DNA of 64,000 bases from Struthidea cinerea (GCA_013397865.1 VZTI01000618.1:83541-147540); one strand, 5' to 3'. Numbered from the stretch's first letter, positions 26,277-39,973 are shown. A program made the numbers and translations. Notes: generated by a model not told the origin, from the letters alone.

Positions 26277-26338
26277 ATCTATATCTATCTATCTATCTAC
26301 CTATCTACCTATCTATATATATATATATATCCTATATA
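26277..26338. repeat. Compound microsatellite, TCTA/CCTA then AT
   Basis: Begins with repeats of ATCT interrupted by ACCT, then passes into a perfect AT run (to about 26330) and ends with CCTATATATA. It is a typical length-variable locus. Confidence 0.95.
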
Positions 26339-29300
26339 TAAGGATTTTGTAGCAGTTTTCAAGCAATGTCTCAGCTTGGGTTTTGTAGCTAATTACGATC
26401 TTTTCTGAAATAGTCATCTGAAAGAAGTTTTGGATGTTGCAAGTAGTTACCTAAATTGAATAGAATTTGGTAATTTTTTTTGGTCCAAATTTGGTAAGCA
26501 CGTGAAAACTGCGTCCCAGCTCAGAGTATCACTAATCCAATTTGTTGATTTAAAAGATAAGATTGCTTGACTGTAAATTTAATTTAGGCAAGGTCATTGG
26601 GAAAATTTGGAATCAGCTAAACTGGGAAAAGGAGGAATGTCTTTGTGTGGAGTACAGGCCTGATCTGCTGAAATTAATTTTCTCAGTGGAGAAAGTAAAG
26701 TCTTGCTTTCTTTTCTCTCATTTTCTCTTTTGAGGTTTGTTGCCTTACTACATGCATTCTTAATCTTTCAAAACAATCAGAAAATTGGAGATTCTTCTGA
26801 AAATCTCCAAAGCAAAACCAAAAAGCTCTATAAGGAAAACTGGCTGGTATTAGTGATTAATGTGCAAATTAAGATAATAAATAGCTCAGCATTAAGGCTG
26901 ACCTGGGCTGTGGTAGTACACTACGGCAGCAACCTCTAACAAACCGAACAAAATCCTCTTTGACAAAGAATCACTTTCTCTGAGAAGGCTAAACAATTTC
27001 TAAAAGTGTCTGCCACTCTACAAGATGTACATGCTCTTGGTATATTTGTCGGTACTAAATGGATTTGCTTTTAAGCAAGCTAGCATATTTGCAGCGAAAT
27101 TTATTTGTCCTCCTGCTGGCTCCTGCAATCAAGCATCATAAGCATGACTGTTCAGCATCATAAACTTTTTGACAGGAATGAGTTGACTGCTGCATTTCCT
27201 TTGGCTCACAAGGTCTTGAAGCTGTTATGTTAATGCAATAGAGAGTCTGCCCCAGCCTTGGTGGGACACATCTGTGAACCTTCACCAGAAGGTGGAGATT
27301 CATGTTCCTCCTCTGAGCCACAGCAGTAACCACATGTCCAATGGCATTTCCTCCAGGCTGAGGAGCACATACTCCAGGAGTGCTACAACATTTTGGACAA
27401 AATTTTGGTGCCTTGTTTACAACTATAACTAAGGTGCATAATTCGACATAAGGACTGAATTAGTGGAGATGAGAGCTGAGCAGGTTGCTTAATACTAAGA
27501 TTTATGAGTCACCTGAGATACTGAACATTAAATACATGCATACTTCTTCCTATTCTTAGGAATCTGTACACTTTCCATTCCTCTAGTACCCTTACTTTGG
27601 TGTCATCTGGCCTTCTGTGACATGTATTTTTATAAAAGCCCAGTTGGGTAATGAAATATTTTTGTTATGGGTTTGCAGCTGGAGTGCTAATGAAAGGTCA
27701 GCTGATCACCGTAGAAAGTCCTTTTATTTGTGTTATCTCTGCTTTTTGGGAAATGACTGTCTCTGTTCATTCCCTGGCTAGCAGAAGAAATCATGTAAGG
27801 ACTTACCTGCTTCAGTGCGAAGCCAGCTGGTCTCAGTGCTGAGAAACGGTGTTTGAACTAACCTGGGTGCCAAGGATCAGGTCTGCAAATCACACCCCAA
27901 AACTTCTGACCTTAATGCTCTCTGAAGTGTCAATTTAGCTTCCTAAGTGTTGGGCCACTTTGTTTTTCAACTGTAAGATTTATTAATAACTTTTTGCTTT
28001 ATATTTATTGCTTCCATTATTAGAAAACAGTGAATTGAGTTTAACAGAATCTTAATTTAATAGAAAAGAATACTGGTTTTCTGCATGTGATTTTTTCCCT
28101 TCTTCTTTTTATCCATGTCATGGTTTTTTATTTTGAGCAGGGTGTGGATATATTTTCATTTCTCTTGGCTGTGTGCCTTTCCCACCCAGCCACACAAACA
28201 AGAGGGAACATCTTTCAATTCAGAAGTTGGCAAAAATAACGGAGCAGCAAAATTCCACCCTTGGGGAGAAGGTTAGGTGTTCTTTTAAGAATGTGAGAAA
28301 AGCAGCAGGTTTTGCCTTAAGGTACCGGGGTGAAAATTAGTATCTTTGTATGGGATCTTTCATTAACACATGGAAGAACAAAGGCAACACATGGGAAGAC
28401 GTACAGAAAAGTGCTACTAGTTATAGAGAATATCAGCTTTTCCTTACTCAGGATTTGGGGCATTTTGGATATTCCTTATGTATATTCACCTGGAGTTTTG
28501 TAGCTGGTACTGAGATCTTTCTGCTTTTCTGAAATTCACTTTTCGTCTTTACTACACTTGTTCAGAAGCACTGACATCACTATGAAAAATTACTTCAATC
28601 CGATATAGTTTAAATTGAAAAATTAGTCATCAGTGAGGAGGTGTAATAACAACATGTATGGGAATACCTTCCTATTTTCATATTTTATGAATAAACAAAA
28701 TACAGTAGATAATTCAATTATGAAGGATCAGAGAGTTTTAGTCTTCATCAGAGGGTGCACTGATTTATGCCATTAACCAGTTCAAATACTTGCATTTGTC
28801 ACAGATCTACTGTGGCAGATGGAGGATCCCAAGGGATAATTTGCTGTGACTCAGTAGGAGCTAAAATGTAGCTTGCAAGGAAGCAGGCAGCAGCAGGAGA
28901 GTGACAGGGAGAGCAGTGTAAGAGGAAGATGAGCAGCAGTCTTGCATGCTGTGTTCTGGAGCAGCATGGCTTTTTGGGTCAAATTAATATTAGAGTTAGT
29001 GCTTCTGTTGCAAAGTTTCTGTTTGGCTGCACTCTTTTACAAAGCTCATAAGACAAGTCTTGTCTGTGGGTATTTGCAGATTTTGAATTCAAGGCTGACA
29101 TGAAGAAAACGTCTTGTTTCAAAACATCCACAGTGCTGGGGACTGTGGTAATAGCAGTAGTAAGTGCCTGAGTGTGTGTGTTTCTGTGTAGCTACTTAGA
29201 CATAGTGGGGAGAACTCCTGTCATGCTGTCTCTAACAATAACACATACTTAACTGTAATTTTTACATTGGTTTCTAGTTTATCGATTGGAGATTGTGTAG

Positions 29301-29735
29301 GCTGTTGTTAGTGGGAAATCCTGGTAAATGCAGCAGAGGTTGAGAAAGGGTACCTTGACTGATAGGATAAAGAAACCTTCTGTATTATTACAGAGGTCAC
29401 TGAGGTTTGTAGAAACGTATGATTTGGCTGCTTTCTGGAGGGTGCATTTATTGAAATATTTAAGATGTGATATACTAACTGTGATATCTATATTCCCAGA
29501 ACACAGTATTCTGATGTTCTAATGTCACTGTTCATAGTCAAGCTTTGTCATTATCAATTTATAGGGCACAGTCAATGAGATCAGCACTTTACAGAAATGA
29601 AGTTCCTGGTCAGAGGAGTTTTCATTCTAATTGTGTAATTAACATGAATTAATTTATTAAATTGCAGATGAATGAGGATTAGCAAAATGATAAAAAGTGA
29701 AAAAAACCTACTAAATTTCTCTATATTGTGCTTTC

Positions 29736-29748
29736 TTTTTTTTTTTTT
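29736..29748. repeat. Poly-T run (13 bases)
   Basis: Uninterrupted T13 in an AT-rich setting. Confidence 0.9.
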
Positions 29749-30143
29749 GTATGCACAGACCTGGACTATACCATCTCATTGAACAATTGTTTCACTGCAA
29801 GATTTACACACTGAATTTCCTCTATGGATAAAAATGTTGTCCCTGGTAGGATGGAAGTCAAAAGAAGTTCTAAAAATAAAGCAAGGTTAAATTACATACT
29901 ATGATTTGATAGATTTGAAAAATGAAATTTCAGGGCATGTACATAATGTATAATGCATATATTGGTAAAATATTTAACATCTGTTTTATATTACTTGCAG
30001 TGACACCACTACAGCATTTTCTCCAGGAGCTTAAAATTGCTAACACAGTTACTTTGCTTTAAGTTACCAGGCTGCTTGGGACTTGAGCATCTGTGGAATA
30101 ATTGTTTCTCTGTGATTTTTAATTCTTTCCCTATTTCCTTAGA

Positions 30144-30200
30144 TGGCTGGTTTTTTGTTTGTTTGGTTGGTTTTTTGGTTTTGTGCTTTTGGCTTTTTTT
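30144..30200. repeat. T/G-rich low-complexity tract
   Basis: Composed of TTTG, GGTT and long T units on the plus strand. Its complement explains a lysine/threonine-rich minus-strand open frame in this place, which is therefore not a gene. Confidence 0.8.
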
Positions 30201-30392
30201 CATAGTGACAGTTGTAGTTAGCTGCCTAATTGCAGAGTCATTGCGAATCTTCCTTTTTCAGAGGCTTGCTAATGGCAGTAATTGATTAATGAGAAACACG
30301 TTAAGGTGTCATTATATAACCACTGAAACGTTTCTTTCCATTTCATGGTCGGTGGCTCTTGTTGACCCTGCTGATTAGATCATAAATGCAGA

Positions 30393-30410
30393 AACGTCCT
30401 ACTGGACGTT
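30393..30410. repeat. Small perfect hairpin, 7-bp stem
   Basis: AACGTCC-TACT-GGACGTT. Both arms carry a CpG in an otherwise CpG-poor region. The arms contain ACGT, a core shared by several bZIP and bHLH binding sites, but no factor can be named. Confidence 0.85.
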
Positions 30411-32150
30411 CTGAGGTTCAGCTAAGGGCAGGAAAGAAGATGCTTTTAATGCCATCTTATTGTCAGGCCATGTTCAAAAATAATACAGAATTTTATTGAT
30501 GCATTTCGCATCTATGATATAAATTGATCTTGGGGAAAATATTGCTCACAAAGCTAATTTGGAATATAGGCACAAAAGAATATAGACATTCAATATTTAT
30601 TCTCTGATTTCAAGAATAGGTATTTGTGTTTCTCTTTCATAATACATGACATATGTGTAGATGTATATACACACCTGAAAACTTCAGACTGTGGCAAAAT
30701 CAGTCTTTCATTATTGATTTTATTTTTTGTTTGCCTCTTACGCACAAACTTAAAAGTCTCTACCTTTATCTGTAAATAATCCATAGGTACTAATAGGTAG
30801 AATGATAGTAATTACAAAACATGATTAAAATAATTATGCAACGAAATGAAGCACTTCCATGATGCAGTGCTAGAATTAAAGCTTTTTATGTACATTTTAA
30901 GTTTCCACACAGTAGTTTATAAAATTTTTCCTCTTTGAGTGTAATTTCTTGTGGCTGTGAAATGCAAACTGGAAACCACATTTGGCTTCAGCTGATTGTG
31001 GAGAGCTTAGTTCTGCTGCCCAAAGCTCTGCTAATGCTGTAACACGTAGAAGTTGAGTATTTCCCTCAAATCTCACTTTGCATGCAGGCAAGCAGGAAAT
31101 AATCCTCCTGTTTAACAGTGCTATATATAAGAGGAATATTTTCAGTTATTGACTATGGGAGAGCTCAAGTGTTGGCTGGTGAAGATGTTTCTGCCCCTTT
31201 CTACTGAATTACATGTATTCCACTTGCTCCCTTCCAGCCTCTTCCATCTTGCCTTGCTTTTGTCTCAGCTCCTTTATCTCTGTAGCTCCAGTTCCTCGTT
31301 CTTACTCAGGACCTTTTATTATCTGGTCCTAGTTTTTCCCTCCCTTTCCCTCCTTTGAAAAGGTTTTTTTTCAATCTGCTATCCTGTTATAAGCATCAAT
31401 TTGAACCGTTATTAGTAAAAGTGTCTGCTGTACTTGGCATAAGAGGCAAACAAAATCAACCATGCCCCAGCAACTGATGATACTTACGGGAAATTATGTT
31501 CTAAATCAAACAGTGAACTACAACTTGCTGTTATTTCTAAAGAATCAGTTTCTATAGGTTCTGACAATTTTCAAAAACATAAACATCAGAAGCCCTACAT
31601 GTTCAATCTGTTAGGTTTTATGGCTTTTCTGCAGCCCAAGTGAAATGTATTCTGGTTAGTTGGTTCCTGTGTTGCCATCCTGTCTAAACTTTCTTCCGGG
31701 CTAGAAAATTGATAAGTATCTGATAACCACTGTGGAGACAAAACAGAAACATAAAGATCATATGTTGTGTAATCATCCTGATTACTCTGAGCAGTACTAT
31801 GCTGCAGCTTTCGCTAATCAAGATTAATTGTGATCTAGGCTACGTGAACTGTCATGTAGAGTGGATTGTAATTAAATAAAAATATAATCACTTTAACATT
31901 GTGCCACTAATGTCTATTTACAATAGGTAGTACTTTTGAAAAGACTCTTTCTCCATACAGTGATTAGGAAGCTGAGTTATATTTTCTAGCTGCACAGATG
32001 TTGTTAAAAGCTCATATTTCAGGCCATAAAGACTTATTATATTTGAGGTTGTACAGCAAAAGAAAAATGGTTTGTACATCTGTCTGCTGTGTGAGACATT
32101 AAAACTGAAAAAATCTGGAATGGTAGAGATTAATGGAAAGCCTCACTTCT

Positions 32151-32183
32151 GTGTGTGTATATATATATATGTATATATATATG
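32151..32183. repeat. GT/TA microsatellite
   Basis: GTGTGTGT followed by two TA runs separated by TGTA. A compact dinucleotide repeat. Confidence 0.95.
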
Positions 32184-33179
32184 TTTTAAATATGTGGTAG
32201 GTAATTTATAGTGGGGTATTGCTAAGAAAAAAATGCTTTGACAGGTCTTGACAACTCAGGGGAAGAAAATATTTAATACTGTGTATAATAAGAGAATCGC
32301 CTCTGTTTCAGCTTTCTCAGCATGAGCTGACAGGTCTTAACTTGACTTCCTTCACATGGTATCTTTCAAATTTTTATCTAGAGTGGATTGTACAAATGCT
32401 TTTCTTTGAGGCTTAATGAACCAAAACGTTTTGGGGTATGTATACTCAGGTTGTTTTGTGTAGGGGCCTAAATCTGTATTTCCGAACATTCTGCTGTGTA
32501 TTCTGACAACTAGAAATGTAATAAGCTTAAATATTTCTTCTTTCTATAAGGAAAAAGGAGTGCATCCTAGACAACCATACAAAAGCATACAAAAAAATTT
32601 AGCATGCAAGTGGATTTCTGCCCATGTACAGAATGTTCTTTTGGGTGACTTTTCCCTCTGCTGCTGCTGTTTCCGACTCTTGACCATTGCTTTTATTAGA
32701 TACTGCTTTGTTGGGTGTCTGTGCTTCCATCCTCGTGCCGCTCAGCGATAATGGAGTACATACACCTCCAAAGACCTCTAAATATGCTGGCCGGGTGTGT
32801 TCTCTGCTATCCAAGGCTCTGCCTCCCCATGGCTTCCTGCCCAGGCAGGATATTACTTAGAGAAGGTTGTTTACTGACCTTGCAGGGGTTCAGTGAGAGC
32901 CAAGCTGGGGCTGGGAGTGTATCAAACACTTGTAGGGAGGTTGTACTGATGCTTGCTGGAGGGGAAGCCATGGTGTCATGAACGGAGCCGTCTGGTGTGC
33001 TTAGCTGAGATTTTATCTGTGAGCAACAGTTATAGTGGGCTTTTTCTAAATCTGATTTTCTTTTAGAAGATGTTCGTGTTAAAACCAAAGGAAATTAAAT
33101 TCAAATGTGCTCTCAGATATTATTGAGTCAAGCAAATAAATGGATAAAAGCAGGCAAGCTCTTGCAATGTGAGGGATCT

Positions 33180-33490
33180 TTCCCCATCCCTCACAGGCTG
33201 GCTGGGTTGTCATAGGTGTATTGCCTTATGTGTGGTCTCCAGGATCACGTCCTGCTCTGTGGTCTCCAGGCCTATATTACTCACTGGGCAGGCTTTAATG
33301 GAGTGACCCATAAGCAAACACTTGGGTGGGGACCCTGTTCTGCTTGGAGGAAACATTTTTGAGCCCCATTCCCAACAGTCCCTTGTGGTGTGGCCACTCC
33401 AGCAGGCAACGCTCAGCTGTGGATGCAGGGTGACTCCCAGGGCCCTCTGAGAACACCCTCTGTTTGCAGCCTCAGTCAGGCTACAGGACA
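33180..33490. other. G+C-richer patch with a 13-base direct repeat
   Basis: This patch stands out against the AT-rich surroundings. TGTGGTCTCCAGG occurs at 33231-33243 and again at 33258-33270, a spacing of 27 bases. A minus-strand open frame of about 93 codons covers most of it but resembles no family I know. It may be a decayed transposon or an old exon. Confidence 0.4.
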
Positions 33491-36400
33491 TCCCTGTTAC
33501 TCTCTCATTTGAGTCTAGGCAATGAAAATATATTTCCTTAATAAATTATCTCAGAAAAAATTACTGTTTTTTAGAAAAGCATAATCATAATTAAAAACCA
33601 CAAAGCATGTGGATTTTTTTTTAAAGAATCATGTCAGGAAAGACAGTATATTTTTCCTTTCTCAGGGCTGGAAACATAACAGAGACACTTCTAAAATGGG
33701 TCACCTTTATTTATTTGGTGTCTGTATGAAAGTGTAAATATCATGCTGTGTGTCAGACAGTACTGAACCTGCCACATGTCCCAGCTCTTCTTGGGAGTGA
33801 GTAGCTTTATGCGACCTCTGAAAATGATCAAAACTGTCTTATTTTGTGGCTGACTTTGAAGATGAGTTGCTCTAAATTGCTTGTGCCTCAAACACTACAA
33901 TGTCAGTAGCAGGGCTCTAATGAGGGGCGATTTCTCCCCCGTTCCTGAGCTGCTGAATGGGTCAGAGGTGTGGGTTGCACAACTGAGAGAGGCTGCTTTA
34001 CAAGAGGGAAACAAGAAATCATCTCCGTGATTAAAAACCATCATTTGGTCAACCTATATAACCACACACTATCAGAAATTTGTCTTTTCTAAGCAAATGT
34101 GCAATGAATATTATTTATCCAATCATAGTAAATGAGGCACTGTTAATTTCCCAACTGAATAGAATTAAAACATGTTATTAAGCCTCAGCAGCCTCAGTTT
34201 TGCCCAGATTCATGAGACGGTGAACTTTGTAACCATAGTTGAGTATAGACACACTAATGACACCTAGGTGCTTCTATGCCTTCTATTTCTTACATAATGG
34301 TGGATGCTTTTGGAGGGTACCCTGAAATCATGGGCAGTTTCTGTACTTGTGCCTGCTCCTGCTGTCTTCTTTTTTTTTAATGAAGACTTCCGTACTTTTC
34401 TGTGTACATAAAATACGTGACTTCCTCCCTGTAGACACAGTTCAGTAAACAACTTGGAAATGGAACAGTTACATTCATTTTGTTGCAACTATTTAAACTG
34501 AAATTTAACCTCAAATATTAAATGCTTTGCTGAGTCTGGGTTTGAATGGGATGAGATGATTGCAATAGGAAACGGATCCTTCTTGGCACTTCCCCAGGCT
34601 TCCAGGCTTGTGGAGGTGTTGCTAATGTGTGCGGTTAGTTGTTGAGGATTTTGAAAAACAAGGGAATAAAATCACCTTACAAGATAAAATCTTTTTTTTT
34701 CGTTTTCTCCTCACTGAGGAAGACCAGATAGTAAAGTCTCCAAGTCTTCTTAGCTCTACCTTCTGTAAACTTTGGATTGCCAGGAAGTTATGGTATTACC
34801 AGTCAAAATAATAGTTTGACCAAGCACTCATTATATATTGTTGCTAAATTCTAATTGTGGAGGTAAAGAAAGGAAAGACCTCATTGTTTTCCATCATCCT
34901 GTTTCGACCTTTGAGTTACTGATGTTTTTCATACATCTATTTAACTTTTTGGCATTGCAAATGTCTCAATTACGCTTCCTTTTAATAAAAGTGATGGAAA
35001 AGAAATCATAATTTCCTTACTCCTTATCTTTAAATATGCTTTATGAATTTTTTTAATTGTTAATTTTGCCTTGTATTTGAACTGTTTCCTTTCTTAGTTT
35101 TTGTAATAACAAGGATTTCCTCACAGTTTTAAGAACAGCTTTAACTGAGCTAAACAAATGTATACAAAGAAACCTCTTTTGTGTAATTGTGTTCCTACAT
35201 ATGTTCCACAGTTTCCCCTTGATCTTTTAGTAAGTGATAATAGTGTCTATATGAGATGTACAAATATAATTTGTACAGACATATATACACACATTGCCAT
35301 GTATGTTCTAACTTAGGCTATTGTCTCTTAAATTCTTACATGAACTGTTGGTTGACTTGCTCCCTGCAAGCTGATTTTCTTTTACAGTTGAAGCCTTTCT
35401 AGGACGAGATTATGGTTAGATTTCCACTAAGTAATCTATATGGATTGACTATTGCTGAAGGCACTTTTATTTCCTGAACAAAAGAAATGTGACTTTCTCT
35501 GCTTGGATTTATTACTTTTAAATTAATGTGACCAGTGTAAATCAGATAGGCTTAGTATGCCAAGTATAGTGCAGCTATTTAATACTTTGATGAAATGTAC
35601 TGGAGCAAATGGCAACAAGGCATTTTACAAAAGTAATCATACTGCTGAAGGCACCAAAAGTCTGTGTTGTCTTTTGGTTAGGCTTTGATTTTTATCCACA
35701 AAAGAGATATTCTGGTCTGCAGAGATGGTTACCACTTATTTAGGAAAATTCATATGTGATCTGACAGGGGGTCTCTGTTTCAGTTGTGATTTGATTTTTT
35801 TGCTGTCGACCTCAGAGATTCTGTGCAACTTGCTATCAGTCCTTCTGATAACTTTGCAAGTTCAAGGAGTTAAACTGCAATAAACACTTTAATCTTACAG
35901 GACTTAAAAAAAAGAGGCAACATCCACATAATTACGTATTAGGATAAAAAACTGTGGTTTTCACAATAAAAATGCTTTTGGGAGTTGTTCTCATTAAATT
36001 AGCCGTACACATTTGGAGTTTGAGTTTCTGCATAACAGCCAACAAAGGGGGTTGGAGGAGGTCAGGTTTGAGCAGCAGCTCTGTTGTGCAGATACTTATT
36101 TCAGCTGGAGGCAACTGGCCACTTTTGGCAATACAGGACATGAGCTGGGGACAGTGGGCACTGGAAGGGCTGCTGGGGGCTGAATTACACTTTTTTCTAC
36201 TGAGCTACTTCACAACAACAGATGTGCTGGAACAAGGGTGGGAAGGAAGGTGCTGCCTGTCTGGGTGTATGTTTGACTAGTGGAGGAAACCAGGTAGTGA
36301 AAGAAGAAAAACTTGAGGGAAGGGAGCAGTGGAAATTAGCAGTAATAGAAAGTTAAAAGAAGTTAATCTTGGCTGTCTCACAGAACTGTGAGAAAAAGCA

Positions 36401-36598
36401 GCAATGATTTCACAAAAACCTTTATTAGTCAGAAGTATTATTTTTTTTCTCCTCCTGAGTGATAAAACCTTATTTAAAGTAGCAGATTTTGATGAAAATT
36501 ATAATTTAATACTCTTTGGCTCACCTATTAGTTTTCCTGTAATGGAAAACAAACTGTCAGATTCCTGCTGCTGCAGGGCTTTTAAGCCCCATACAACT

Positions 36599-36611
36599 AA
36601 AAAAAAAAAAA
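36599..36611. repeat. Poly-A run (13 bases)
   Basis: Uninterrupted A13 with further A-rich sequence after GG. Confidence 0.9.
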
Positions 36612-36842
36612 GGAAAACTTTTCTCTCATCTAAATAATTTTTATGGGGATGGCTGTTAGCCAAGGAGTTGATGAACAAAGGAGTGAATTACTAAGAATTG
36701 TTTTTACTAGTAATTGTTTTATAGGTACATTTGACAATGGTCTGATTGAACAGAATTATGTAGTTGAATCAAAAGCATTTCAGATACAGACTTCTTGGTC
36801 TGGGGAGGGCTTGGTGTTCAGGAGGAATCCCCACCTCCTCGC

Positions 36843-36895
36843 TTTTGAGTTGTGATCTGTTTATGTTGTAATCTTTTTTTTGAGTTGTGACCTGT
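36843..36895. repeat. 18-base direct repeat, 35-base period
   Basis: TTTTGAGTTGTGATCTGT at 36843-36860 recurs at 36878-36895 with a single C for T change. This suggests a local duplication that has since drifted in the intervening part. Confidence 0.85.
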
Positions 36896-39804
36896 AATGC
36901 TGGCACTTGACAAGGCCAAAAGACATGCTTCTTTCCATGGTTAGTAGAGGTCTAACTTTTTTGAAAAGTGTCTTGTAGCAAAACAGTAGCACTTATTTGA
37001 TTAAATTATAAGTCACAACTGATTAAAGCATTTCACCCATATTGTCTTCAGATCAGAAAATGCAAGGAAATGAAAATCTAACTTTCCTCACCAGCTTGTG
37101 ATACAATGAGTCAAACTTGCTGTAATGAACGCAGTCAAACTTTACTGCTACCATTTCTTATAAACTTTCTTAAGCAGTTCTTTGGAGAAGGAATTTTAGA
37201 ATTAGCAAGATCAACTCAGCTGTACTGTTGTTTTAAAGGGGAAGATGTTTTCCATGATTATTTTCTCTTCTTATTGTTTTGGTTTTTTTCAAACAGGGTC
37301 TTTTGCACTATATATGAAGTCATTTGTTTGAGAACAATTTGCTTTTTGCTTTAGAGAAGTGACAAGATTTAATCTCTAGTTCCATTGAGGGGAGAAAGAA
37401 TTAATAGAAATTTTACTGAAAACACAGCAAAACTAAAAATATGCCAGTTTTAGGCAAACACAAAGCAAAGTGAAGCCCATTCTGTACTTTCATGTAGAGA
37501 AGTTCTTCTGTTGTGAGAGAAAATGAATGTTAAAGTTTACCACTTATTTTGAAGAGATATTTATACACCAGTAATATGAACACAAGTTGCTTGTATGTGA
37601 GAAATTGATGAAGGTCTTCTAGATGTGATGTTTTTTCTTTTTCTTAAGGAAAAATAGTGACAGATGATTTTGGGAGAATACATAATTAATTGTTACACAA
37701 AATTTCATTTTGTTTTTGAAGCAGAAAAGGAAGAAAGTATTTTTTAATTTAAACAAAATACACTTTTTTTATTCTTAACAACAATCTTGTCCATCAGTGG
37801 CTTTACCAGAATACGATGATTTCTCTCTTTACATACACTACGCATGTACATTTGTCTGCATTGGCCTTAAATGAGCTGAGCAGACCACCAATTAGTTGTA
37901 AAGAATCCTTCACAGCGTATTCTAAAGGCTGCGAAACAGCCACCACTTGCGTCATTATTGGATACTTTATTGTGGTTTCTAGTAAATGTTGCTTAGCTCT
38001 TTGGAGATGTCTTGTTCCTCTTCAGGTGGCTTACTTCAGAGTTTATAGACTTCAATTTATTTTTAATCCTGTGATATAGGATCACTTATCTTCTTATTTT
38101 AACATGTTTAAATTTTGCCTCTACCTTCCAAGTACGCTCCACTGCTTGTGACATCTGACAGTTTTTCATTCTCTCTTTATGTTGGTCATGTTGCCATCCA
38201 CTGTGCTGCTTGGCCACTTCATTTCAATACAACTTCTAGGAAAGGTCGATTGTAGATACTCGAGATCAGAAGAGGTAGATACTGTTCTGATCTTTGTTTT
38301 ACTGCAGTTTTAAGTCATTTACAATAAATGTGGTTGTCCCCAAGCCTGGGCTACTGATACCTCACTTCTTCTGTATTAAAATGCTGCTTTTTTACCGTCT
38401 TGTAGTAGGTGCTTGGACAGAAAGGTCTGACGTTTTCTTCTCTGCAACCTTCCTCTTGGGTGGGGATCTCTGACAGGAATAGTTGCACAATGTAACTTCA
38501 ACAGTTTTTGTTCTTCCATTGGGGGTGTGAGGACGTGAGTACACGGCAAACAGAGCACTGCCGAGGTGGGCTCAGAGTCTCTGTTCCCAAAAGTTCATCT
38601 GACAGCAGAGGGAGCCTTGGTTCACACACCTGAATTACGTGCACACATTTCAATTATGCTGATACCAATTACAAGGGAATTTTTCCCTGGCACAAGCATA
38701 TTGGGACTGTTAGGGAGTTGTGGCTGGCAATGCCTCATGTCAGCCACCAAATATTGAGCCCTCCAGCTTGCCGACTTAATTACAAATCCATGGTTTACTT
38801 TTGCAATCTGTTGTGCTCAACAGTTCTGGGACTGGTGATAAGTCTATCAGTTTTTACTTGGTCACTAACACTTCACCAGCATTAAATTCTGAATGGCAGC
38901 CTCTGTGTACACTGCCCAGGCTATCTCTGATAAAACATCAATCATTTCAAGGTTCCATTCAAACCCATTGATAGAAATTGCAAAATGTAATTTAGCTTTC
39001 AGAATAGAATTAATGTTTTCTAATAGCTCTAAGCTATTCTGATTTATTGGTTCCACTGCTTGAGGGTTTTTATAATCTAAATTGGTGATTACAGATGATA
39101 TGCAACATTGTGTATCATAAATAGGAATTATGTGTCTGGTGAAAACGATAATGGGTTTTTGTACCTTGTATGTATATTAGTACATTCTGTAGTATATTAA
39201 AGCCTATTTTAGAATTGGAAGATGATTTTGCCCCCATATCGATCTTCCCAGCTCATTCAGTCAGTGAATCTGCTGCTGTTTACTGGTCCTCCTCTAATTT
39301 GATAAAAATGTATTGCATCAGAACATCATAAAATTAAAGGCGCACCTGTGGAATCTTGTTTTCTATGATATGCTCTTTTTTAAAACATTCTTCTTATTTT
39401 TTTGCTTGTTTTTGAGGAGATGATTAAGACTATAATACTGTTGATGATTCCTGAGGAAATTTTAGCCCAGTGTTTGATAGGTGATGAATGTATTTACTGG
39501 TTATGTGTGGGAGGATTATTTTTGCATAGCCGAGTCCACCATTGGATGATCTTAGTAAACACGGAGAAGTTGAAGTGAACATCTTTGTGGACAATGGAAG
39601 TTTTATATTCTTTTATTAAGCTCTAACATGTGCTGTTATTTTTCTTTGCTGACCCAAATTTCCAGCCTGCAGTTCAGATGACCGGTATTGGGCTGCTCTT
39701 TCTCTCGTCACAGGATTGGTGGGCTCTACAGTCATTGTCAACAAACAGTGGTTTTGAAAGGCTCTTGCTGTCATAGAAATTGAAAATATGTTGTGATAAA
39801 ACAA

Positions 39805-39973
39805 AATCATAGAATCTTAGAATGGTTTGGGCTAGAAAGAACTTTCAAAGATCATCTAATCCAGCTCCCTGCCATGGACAGGGACATCTTTCACTAGATC
39901 AGGTTGCTCGAGGCCCCATTAAACCTGACATAGAACACTCGCAGAAATGCAGCATGCACAGCTTCTCCATTGC
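39805..39973 (-). mobile_element. CR1 LINE 3' end, minus strand
   Basis: On the plus strand it starts AATCATAGAATCTTAGAATG then GTTTGGGCTAGAAAGAAC and AAAGATCATCTAATCCAG, a nearly canonical CR1 3' end in reverse. It continues through CAGGTTGCTCGAGGCCCCAT to CAGCTTCTCCAT. The octamer tail is well preserved. The far boundary is approximate. Confidence 0.95.

Larger units (their letters stand above)
26339..32150. other. Long unique non-coding stretch
   Basis: About 5.8 kb of AT-rich sequence without a recognised gene or transposon. Simple sequence includes a T run at 29736-29748 and a T/G-rich tract at 30144-30200. A small CpG-bearing hairpin lies at 30393-30410. Confidence 0.5.
32184..39804. 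other. Long unique non-coding stretch
   Basis: About 7.6 kb with no recognised gene. It is mostly AT-rich, with a G+C-richer island at 33180-33490 and an A run at 36599-36611. The 37.8-39.1 kb part has many homeodomain-like TAATTA/ATTA cores and little simple sequence, which is how conserved regulatory DNA often looks, but conservation cannot be judged from one sequence. Confidence 0.45.

Noticed and set aside
30009..30203. Lysine/threonine-rich minus-strand frame resembling a nuclear protein tail
   Set aside because: It is the translation of a T/G-rich low-complexity tract.
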